Part shown: positions 56,751-64,000 of the stretch, in pieces | Layout: each line of letters begins with the position of its first letter | Position numbering within the stretch: position 1 is the stretch's first letter | Assembly: GCA_036346225.1 (NCBI GenBank) | Contig: JARFIW010001739.1 | Coordinates: forward strand, 10,395,001 to 10,459,000 | Direction: 5' to 3' | DNA length: 64,000 nt | From: Platerodrilus igneus | Taxonomy: Eukaryota; Arthropoda; Insecta; Coleoptera; Lycidae | Notes under the pieces: generated by a model | Databases searched by the model: none | The model's input: the letters and a program-made list of their open reading frames with translations, nothing else | Told to the model about the DNA's origin: nothing | Made by a program: the position numbers and the translations under genes

Positions 56751-58003
56751 GAATGAAAATAGAAGGGAATTTGTGGTTATTTTTACTCTTATATTATGAA
56801 CAGAGGCGTCGGACCTTGTTGTATCTGGAGGGTAGGGTTCCCAATCGTCCATTATACAGAGTATAAACATTCAATTATTCAGCATATTCAGTCCGCGCCA
56901 TTCCTTTAGTTTAAAAAAAATTCAATTTCTCTTTAATTTCAAAATTGTTCCCTCATAAGACATTATCGGTTATTTTATTTATATGAATACTATCAGCGCA
57001 CAACATCGTTGTCCTTTACCTTCTTTATTTAGGTGTTGTAAACTTGAAAACTATTTTTAACTTTTATTGTTGAAAGTTCATATTTGACAACATGTGTCCC
57101 ATTTTCGATAGATCCATTACTCGCCCGTAAATTTGAAATCCTGTCTTATATACAAGGATCTACCGCGCCCAGTTGGACAACCTAAGACCGTATGTTAAAG
57201 TTCATTGTAAAAACTGCTACAAGCTGAATTAAGATTAAGTACCTGAATTAATTTTAATCTAACGGAGACGAAGTGACGTACCAGTTAATTAGTGCACCGG
57301 GTATATTTTAATGATGCTAGAACGCAAATAATCTTTATGAGTATATAATTCCAACATTTCTATTAAACACTCTTTGACTTACTTTAAAAGTCGTTGAACT
57401 CCTTGTTTGTATAAAACCTTTGAGCGTCAACCCACCTGAAAAGAATTAATCCTAATCGAATACCCGAAAGGTGGGTGTTCCAACAGACAATTAGCGGTTT
57501 CTGCAACTGTTCGTGGTTGATGGAGTCTCGATTTACAATTAGCACAAATAAAGCAAACTCCATGTCTTGTACACCTAACATATATTATCAAACCTGATTA
57601 TGACGGTAAAAAACAATAGAGAAAAATCCTAGATCAACCCCAACGTTGGCCAAATATACGTGTAGCTAAAAAGAAAGAACAATTTAAATTTATCTATGAT
57701 ATTCATTTAAACAATTTAAATTCTACGTTTTATTTTGTATCTACAACAATGACCTTTAACGTATCAAAACCTTATGCAATGCGTTTTAAATCTACAGAAG
57801 CGCGTAGCAGCATTAATAGTTTTTGTTAAAGATAAGCTCCATACATGCCTGCATAGCTGTTACCGATCAATTACAATCCGTAGATACAATGTACAGTATG
57901 TGGTAGTTATAATTCAACTCAATTACAGATTTTGTAACGTTTGTATTCGGCAAATCTAATCTTTATTGATTTGTCTGATTTTATGCAATTCTGTTGTATT
58001 GTA
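56751..58003. other. No recognisable gene
   Basis: AT-rich up to the BEL/Pao LTR. A short minus-strand frame at 57581-57384 contains Cys and His residues but matches no family I know. Confidence 0.5.
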
Positions 58004-58408
58004 TGTGATCCGTTTATATGTAAATAATTTATAGCTAAATTTTATTTCATTGAGTTTGTTGGTTATTTTAAATTCGCCGCAAGTATCGATTGGAAATCCT
58101 CGAGGCCAGGAGAAAATCGTTTCGTCGGTCGAATACACTGCATCGCTAGTTTTACACGCTCAATATAGAAGAGTATCGTTTCATCATTCGAACATGCCGC
58201 ATCGCTCTTACACGTTCTATAGAAGAGAATCGTTTCGTTTGTCGAACACACCGCATCGCTGTCGTAATCGCTCTACGTAGAACCAATTTCGTATTAACCG
58301 CTTTATTCAGAACCGCTATTGTGATAAATGTGCTTCGTTTCACCGCCAAAAGAAGAGTCGTATTTGTTTCATCGTTTTTTTTTCGTCTGCATGGCTACAT
58401 AATTAACA
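58004..58408 (+). repeat. BEL/Pao 5' LTR (plus element)
   Basis: Starts TGTGATCCGTTTATATG and probably ends ATTAACA. It contains three imperfect units of about 55 bp, each with a CGTTTC-TC-TTCGAACA-CCGCATCGCT core followed by ACAC-CT-TAGAAGAG, where the 3' LTR has two. It lacks a block of about 110 bp that the 3' LTR carries after GTCGCCGC. Confidence 0.85.
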
Positions 58409-58756
58409 AGGTGAGTGCTTTATAGTAAACGCTTTGCTTTGATTTGATTAAAGACATTAATTATCTGTTGTTTGTAAATTATCAATTTAAATTTTATACA
58501 GTCCACACCTCTCTACCAAATGAGTTATTCGAAATTTACACCGCAATTATTTTACATTTGGTATGCTCAGGTAATTAATTAAACCACTCGTCAAAGCATT
58601 GATAGCCAACTAGCATAATTTGTATTGTTGAGTTGACGAGTATTTCTTATCTACCGTGCAATAGGCATACGTGTTTGTTAACGCCGCGAGGCTATTATAA
58701 ATTGTCAAGTTTTCCTTCCTATCTCATTCGCGTTTGTGTTCCATTTATATTTAACT

Positions 58757-60540
58757 ATGGCAGAAAAGTTAAAGCGTACTTATTTTCTACAAAACATCGC
58801 CATCAATTCGTTACAAGAAATGTTTGAGATTGCTCAAAAATGTACAGTTGATACCGCTTTTTTAGATTTATTTCGCGCGCAGTATGAATCTTTGGAAACA
58901 GTTGAGGAAAATTTCTTTACGCATCACAATTGGGTGCAATTTCTTCAACCGGTGACGGTGATGAAAAATTTGAATTCAAAGATGCTATCCGTAAACGTTT
59001 TGACAACAACTATCAACCAAGCTTACGAAGTAAGTTATTAACCAACTTACGAAGTAAGTTAGGTTAATAAGATCGCTACGTCGCCGTCGTCGCCGCCGTC
59101 GTCCGTTACACGTTTTTTTCGTTTTACAAACATTTGATATACGGATCTTGTTCAGTTTTTTACGCTGATTAAGAATATGCCAGCCAATTTTCGATATCTC
59201 ATTTAGTTTTCGAGTTATTCGACTTTAAATTCGAAATTTTGACTATGATAAACTTCACTCCAGCAAAAAATAAATAAAGTTTTAGGTTAATATCGACCTC
59301 TTGAGCATATTTTCTCATAGCTCTCATAGCTCCATACCTCCTGAACATATTTTCTCAAAGCACCAATGCTCTAAGTCGAAAGGTTTTCGAGTTATTCGAC
59401 ATCTTGTTTTTAATGTATATGTAATATTTATATTTTTAATAACAACATATCTGTAAGTTTGGTTAGAAGTTCTGCACATGAGAACTTAGATTTTTTTTTC
59501 AAATAAAAACACTATATTTCAAGCTGTTTACCAGCCAATCTTCACAACAGGTTGAGGTGTCCCCGCCGCTAGATACTTCCAGCTCAAAAAGTATAATTAC
59601 CTCCGCTGATGCTGCCTACGTTTGATAGGGAAAGTTTTTTATTTGAAAGTTTCATTGACCGTTTTGATAGTTTGGTTAATTTAATAACGATTTATCAGAC
59701 GTAGATAAATTTTCGTATCTTCAATCGGCACTAAAAAGTTCCGCACTCCTAACCATTAAAAACTTTGATTTCACAGAATCCAATTACGCTCTTCCATACA
59801 CAAAACTTAGTGAAAAATATCGTAATATTCGTCACATTACCTCTGCTCTATGAAACAATATTGATAAATTTCCTAAATTGAACTCCGATAACCCCGTCGG
59901 TTTGCAAAAATTAGTTGATACTTTTGTCGATAATTTGCAAGCGGTTAAAAAATTTGATTTGCTCGTAGAGCAATGGGATTTCATTCTTGTACAAATGATA
60001 GTAAATCGCTTGGATTTACACACCGCTCGCAGTTTTGAAATGCATCAAGATCCGACCGCTATCTCATCTTATAAAAAGTACGTGTAAATCCTTATCGAAT
60101 TTGTCGGTAAATCATAAAACTGATTTAAACAAAGTTATTCATTCCAGCAACCCGTCTAAATTTCGCTCCGCTGTTAATAAATGTCCGCTTTGCAACCAAG
60201 ATCACAATCTTTATCGCTGTAATGAGTTCCTTAAACTTTCGTTGCAAGATCGCTACAACTTTGCAAAAAACCAACATCTGTGTATTAATTGCCTTAGCAA
60301 TTCACACATTTTCAATAAATGCCAGTCTACTTTTTCATGCCGCCAATGCAATCAACGTCATCATTCGTTATTGCACTTCGATCGCGTTTCGTCTAAACCC
60401 GCTTTCTCTGCTAGTAGCCAGGCTCGCTTGAGCCCGGACACCGCCGTCTCTAAAGTATCACCGCGTAATAGTCCCGCTCTTCAAGACCGCTACAAGCATT
60501 CCGCACCTCGGGCCTCTGAGGAATCATCGAATTCGTTTAG
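58757..60540 (+). pseudogene. BEL/Pao gag, interrupted
   Basis: ATG at 58757 opens MAEKLKRTYFLQNIAINSLQ, LFRAQYESLETVEENFF and HNWVQFLQPV to a stop near 59040. Unrelated AT-rich sequence follows to about 59540. Gag resumes with LPTFDRESFLFESFIDRFDS, then KLSEKYRNIRHITSAL and LVDTFVDNLQAVKKFDLLVE. The nucleocapsid has CPLCNQDHNLYRC, CINCLSNSHIFNKC and CRQCNQRHHSLLH (60170-60385). At least three stops or frameshifts. Confidence 0.85.
59042..59540. other. AT-rich block interrupting gag
   Basis: Not seen between the corresponding gag parts of the minus-strand provirus. It starts after a doubled CTTACGAAGTAAGTTA, has a CGTCGCCGTCGTCGCCGCC run, and repeats TTTTCGAGTTATTCGAC at about 59206 and 59387. 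Probably a small insertion of unknown type; its ends are not resolved. Confidence 0.5.
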
Positions 60541-61300
60541 CTGTAGTGATCCGTCAACTTTGAATGTCGTTTTATTTAATTCTTTAGCTAAACCTTCAGT
60601 TGTTTTACTTTCCACCGTTCAAGTGGAAATTGCTAATTGCTCTGGTTTTTTCCAGCAATTTCGCGGTTTACTCGATTCGGACAGCATGACCTCTTTTATT
60701 TCGCAAAGTAGGGTAAAACGTTTAGGTTTTCGTACCACTCCACATTCTCTTACCCTTAGTGGTTTAGACTCCATGCGCTCTGCTGCTCAGCATGGCACTG
60801 TCGTCATTTCGCTCAAACCAATAGGTGTTTCTTCACCGATTATTAATTTTCAAGCTGTAGTACTTCCCAAAATTTGTGAGAATTTACCTACTTCTAATAT
60901 TTCTTAACAACATTTCAATCATCTGGCTAACCTCAAGCTAGCTGATCCGCTCTTTGCTCAATCTGGACCCATTGATTTCTTACTTGGCGCGCATATTTTC
61001 CCCCAAGTGTTATTAAACGGTCGCATCCAGGGTGATAGCGATCAACCTGTTACTATTAATACCATCTTTGGATATGTTTTAATGGGAAACATACCTTCCT
61101 CGCCCGCTTCCGAAATAACTAGCTTGTTTTGCATGACAGGTTCTACTTCCCCATTGGAAGATATTGTCGCTAAATTCTGGGAAGTCGAAGCTGTCTCCGC
61201 CGCTCAACCTTTCGCTATGTCGTTTCACTGCCGTTTAGAGATCAAGAACCATTTTTTCCAGGTAGTCGTGATCTTGCCTTACAACGATTTGTTTCTTTAG
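60541..61300 (+). pseudogene. BEL/Pao aspartic protease region, active site changed
   Basis: STVQVEIANCSGFFQQFRGL leads into DSDSMTSFIS; the Gly of the DSG active site is Asp here (60679-60681). The rest follows the minus-strand protein: VKRLGFRTTPHSLTLSG, ISLKPIGVSSPIINFQAVVL, a stop at 60905, then VLLNGRIQGDSDQPVTINTI and FGYVLMGNIPSSPASEITSL. Confidence 0.85.
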
Positions 61301-61350
61301 AAAATCGTCTACTCAAGCAACACCGTGTTTACGAACAATACGTTTCGTTT

Positions 61351-62340
61351 ATGCGTGAATATCTTGATTCTCAAGATATGCAATCTGTTGTTATTGGGTC
61401 TCATTCGGACTTGTCTTATTACATCCCGCATCATTGCGTTGTGAAACCCGAAAGCATAAGTACGAAATTACGAGTTGTTTTCAACGCTTCCGCTAAAACT
61501 CTGTCTCAATCGTCCTTAAACGATTACTTGTTTGTTGGGACGAAGTTGCAACCCAATATTACCGCAATTTTTTTACAATTTCGTTTACATCTTTATGTTG
61601 TCACTGCTGATATTCGTCAGATGTACAAACAATTTCTTGTAAATCCCGCTCAGTGTGACTGTCAACGAATTGTTTAGCGCTTCTCTCCTGAGGAGCCCAT
61701 TCAGGATTTTAAATTAAATACGGTTACGTATGGAATCAATTGTGCTCCCTTTCTTGCCATACGCACGCTTCTGCAGTTGGCCGTGGACGAAGGGAATTCT
61801 TATCCGTTAGCCGCTTTCGCACTTCGCCACCATATTTCTATTGATGACATCGCTACTGGTGGAGATTCTATTCAATCAACCCTCGCTCTACGTAATCAAC
61901 TAATTGCTCTTTTAAAACTTGGTGGTTTCGAACTTCATAAATGGTCAAGTAACCATCCCGAATTGTTAAAAGATCTTTCCGCTACGCAAAAAATCGCGCA
62001 ACCCCGCTCCTTAAAGGATCCTGATACTCAACCCTTAAAACTTTTAGGTCTTTAATGGAATCCCACTTCAGATAATTTTTGCTTTCTAGTTCAACCACTA
62101 AGTACCTGCTGTACCAAACGCAACCTACTTTCTAACTTAGCTCGTATTTTCGACCCCATGGAACTTTTATCCCCTCTTACTTTTCTGGTAAAACACTTAA
62201 TTCAACGTTTATGGTCGTTAAAATTAGATCGGGATGCTGCCCCTCCCCCTGACCTCCGTTTGTGGGAGAGATACTTGCATGAGTTCACTGCTTTGTTGAC
62301 GCTTCCGAACGTGTCTACCGTGCTGTTGTTTATTTTCGCT
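61351..62340 (+). pseudogene. BEL/Pao reverse transcriptase, broken
   Basis: HHCVVKPESISTKLRVVFNA and SSLNDYLFVGTKLQPNITAI lead to LYVVTADIRQMYKQFLV (first Asp). A stop at 61675 splits QRIV from RFSPEEPIQDFKLNTVT. The catalytic box reads SIDD (61837-61848) in HHISIDDIATGG; the Tyr of YxDD is Ser but both Asp remain. Next come LKLGGFELHKWSSNHPELLK, LARIFDPMELLSP and LWERYLHEF before a frameshift at about 62290. Confidence 0.85.
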
Positions 62341-62830
62341 TTGTAACTCCTTCCGCCTATGAGGTTCGCTTAGTGTGCGCTAAGTCTAAAGTCGCACCTC
62401 TTCATACAATTTCTTTATCTCGTCTCGAATTGTTGGTCGCCACACTGGAACCCAAATTACTAATCTTTGTCCTCAAAACTTTTGATTCGCATCTTACTTT
62501 TAATAAAATTTATTGTTGGTCTGACTCCATGGTAGTACTTTCGTAGATTCGTTCCCCGCCGCAGCGTTGGAAGACTTTTGTCGCCAATCGTGTTACTTAC
62601 ATTCAGGAAAACACGTCTCGCGCCTCTTGGCATCACATCCCCTCCACCGAGAATCCTGCCGATGTCGGCTCACGTGGTTTACTCCCTACTGACTTGTGCC
62701 AATGTTCTCTATGGTGGGAGGCTTCACCAATCGTGTATGGGTCTTTCGAAAACTACAGCCCATATATTCCGCCTTCAGATATTCCTGAAGTTTTCACTGA
62801 ACAACGCTCTATTGTTTTATCCGCTGTCGT
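62300..62830 (+). pseudogene. BEL/Pao RNase H region, broken
   Basis: Frameshifted pieces read VDASERVYRAVVYFRF (first Asp), SKVAPLHTISLSRLELLVAT (catalytic Glu), KTFDSHLTFNKIYCWSDSMV (second Asp) and ENPADVGSRGLLPTDL (third Asp). Four acidic residues are thus still encoded, but a stop follows VVLS and the frame changes repeatedly. Confidence 0.8.
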
Positions 62831-63438
62831 AACCTCTTTTTGGATTCAATCACTTTTAGAAAATTACTACTCGTTTCCATTTATTACCCGCATTGTTGCT
62901 TGGATTCTCCGTTTTCGTCATAATCTACGTCGCCTACTCGAAAGGTACTCCGGACTTTTGCTATCTTCTGAGTTGCACAATGCTTTGACCCCTTTGCTTG
63001 TGTATACTCAACAATCTTACTCTGCTATCGAGCTTGAGATCATTCACTCTGGATCTCCTTTAAAAAAGAGTTTTTGCAAATTGGCCCCTTTAACCGCCAT
63101 TCAGGAGCCCGCACTTTCTCACCTACCGCTTAACCGCCTCTCTCGCTGGCAAATGCTTCAGCGCATTCACTAAGATTTTTGGTCCTGTTGGTCCAAAGAA
63201 TACTTACACTCGCTACAACAGCGTTCAAAATGGCATACCTCGTCTCCTCAATCAAGTTGATTTGGGCACCTTAGTACTAATTAAGGTCGTTAATGTTCCT
63301 CCCCTTTGTTGATCCTTCGGCCGTGTTGTGACTGTGCATCCTGCGACAGATGGTGTTGTTAGGGTGGTCACACTTAAAACCGCTCATGGCGAGCTGAAAC
63401 GTTCTCTGCTAAAGCTCTGCCCTCTGGCCGCAATGTAG
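62830..63438 (+). pseudogene. BEL/Pao integrase remnants, core deleted
   Basis: ITRIVAWILRFRHNLRRLLE and SGSPLKKSFCKLAPL (up to about 63090) correspond to the region just before the integrase zinc domain. The next residues, LTAIQEPALSHLPLNRLSRW and QMLQRIH, belong to the C-terminal end. Everything between, the zinc domain remainder and the three catalytic acids, is absent; in the minus-strand provirus that region spans roughly 33000-31520, part of it inserted DNA. The end, GVVRVVTLKTAHGELKRSLL and KLCPLAAM, stops at 63438. Confidence 0.85.
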
Positions 63439-63561
63439 AAAAAAGAATTCTGTTTTTCTTTTGGTTTTTGTAGATCCTTTTTTTTCTTTTTCGCTTCTTT
63501 TTTCGCTTGGTCATTCCGCCCACCCCCTCCGCCTTATCATTATTTTTTCTTTAAAATGCCT

Positions 63562-63580
63562 TGCATTTTGGTGGGCGGTA
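63562..63580 (+). other. Polypurine tract region
   Basis: TGCATTTTGGTGGGCGGTA immediately before the 3' LTR, shared with the minus-strand provirus (31039-31060). Confidence 0.75.
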
Positions 63581-64000
63581 TGTTCCGTTTATATGTAAAT
63601 AATTTATAGCTAAATTTTATTTTATTAGTTTGTTGGTTATTTTAAAGTCGCCGCGTGTACATTTAGATTTATTAGAGTGGAATTTCCTTGGTTATTTGAA
63701 ACACCCGCCAACCAGTGCCGTGAGTGTTAAAACTCTGTGTGTGTGTTATTCCGCATGTGCAACAACAAGTGTCGATTGGAAAATCCACGAAGCCAGGAAA
63801 AATCGTATCGTCGGTCGAATACACCGCATCGCTAGTTTTACACGCTCAACATAGAAGAGTATTGTTTCGTCTTTCGAACATGCCGCATCGCTGTCGTAAT
63901 CGCTCTACGTAGAACCAATTTCGTATGAACCGCTTTGTTCAAAACCGCTATTGTGATAAATGTGCTTCGCTTCATCCGCCAAAGGAAAAGTCGTGTATGT
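63581..64000 (+). repeat. BEL/Pao 3' LTR (plus element), cut by window end
   Basis: Begins TGTTCCGTTTATATG. It matches the 5' LTR through GTTGGTTATTTTAAA, has an extra block of about 110 bp (about 63656-63765), then follows the 5' LTR again with only two of the three ~55-bp units. About 40 bp remain outside the window. Confidence 0.85.

Larger units (their letters stand above)
58004..64000 (+). mobile_element. BEL/Pao LTR retrotransposon, plus strand, integrase core deleted
   Basis: A 5' LTR (58004-58408), gag, protease, RT, RNase H, integrase remnants, a polypurine region and a 3' LTR that runs off the window from 63581. Protein segments resemble those of the minus-strand provirus at 30679-41146, but the LTRs do not, so these are two families of one clade. 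Gag is interrupted by about 0.5 kb of unrelated AT-rich sequence, the protease and RT have changed active-site residues, and the integrase catalytic core is missing. The right target duplication lies outside the window. Confidence 0.9.

Noticed and set aside
57384..57581. Short Cys/His-containing minus-strand frame as a zinc finger
   Set aside because: Spacing fits no zinc-finger class and no neighbouring domain supports it.

Overview
The window is AT-rich eukaryotic DNA, most likely from an insect. I find no intact host gene, rRNA, tRNA or bacterial-type operon. Nearly all recognisable coding sequence belongs to decayed transposable elements of typical arthropod families: an RTE-type LINE, a Jockey/CR1-group LINE, BEL/Pao and Ty3/gypsy LTR elements, a Penelope-like element, mariner and pogo DNA transposons, and a tRNA-derived SINE. 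Almost every coding region carries stops, frameshifts or lost catalytic residues. The species cannot be named from the sequence.

Layout, left half. 0-5 kb: little beyond a SINE, a 78-bp tandem duplication and a plus-strand RTE 3' end. 5.3-11.1 kb: a minus-strand RTE element, split by a 5'-truncated Jockey-like insertion whose RT domain is interrupted by a (TA)n tract. 11.2-12.7 kb: a BEL/Pao gag relic and a pogo/Tigger-like DNA-binding domain. 14.3-16.5 kb (minus): a long intronless decayed protein gene of a family I do not recognise, cut at its 5' end by a mariner copy (16.5-17.35 kb). 19.9-24.6 kb: a Ty3/gypsy gag-pol. 26.2-27.5 kb: a decayed macro-domain gene (OARD1/TARG1-like) with a CCCH zinc finger, the best candidate for a former cellular gene.

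Layout, right half. 30.68-41.15 kb (minus): a BEL/Pao provirus with both LTRs and a 5-bp target duplication. It carries an internal tandem duplication of the RT thumb-RNaseH-integrase segment, a 1.77-kb TG...CA insertion (probable solo LTR), a SINE and a TG-rich minisatellite. 41.5-52.7 kb: a satellite built from ~155-bp monomers ordered forward-forward-reverse in ~480-bp units; the array is in opposite orientation on either side of an RTE copy at 46.75-48.69 kb. 52.7-53.4 kb: a Penelope-like RT-linker/GIY-YIG endonuclease fragment, followed by a 2.3-kb palindrome with ~650-bp arms of very high identity. 58.0 kb to the end: a plus-strand BEL/Pao provirus that has lost its integrase core and whose two LTRs differ in internal repeat number.

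The elements form a layered insertion record rather than a cooperating gene set: SINE in BEL/Pao, SINE and LTR-like block in satellite, Jockey in RTE, mariner in or beside the unknown gene. The features most worth follow-up are the forward-forward-reverse satellite, the palindrome beside the Penelope-like element (with a weak hammerhead-like motif in its spacer), the recombinant BEL/Pao provirus, the unrecognised decayed gene at 14.3-16.5 kb, and the macro-domain/CCCH pseudogene.
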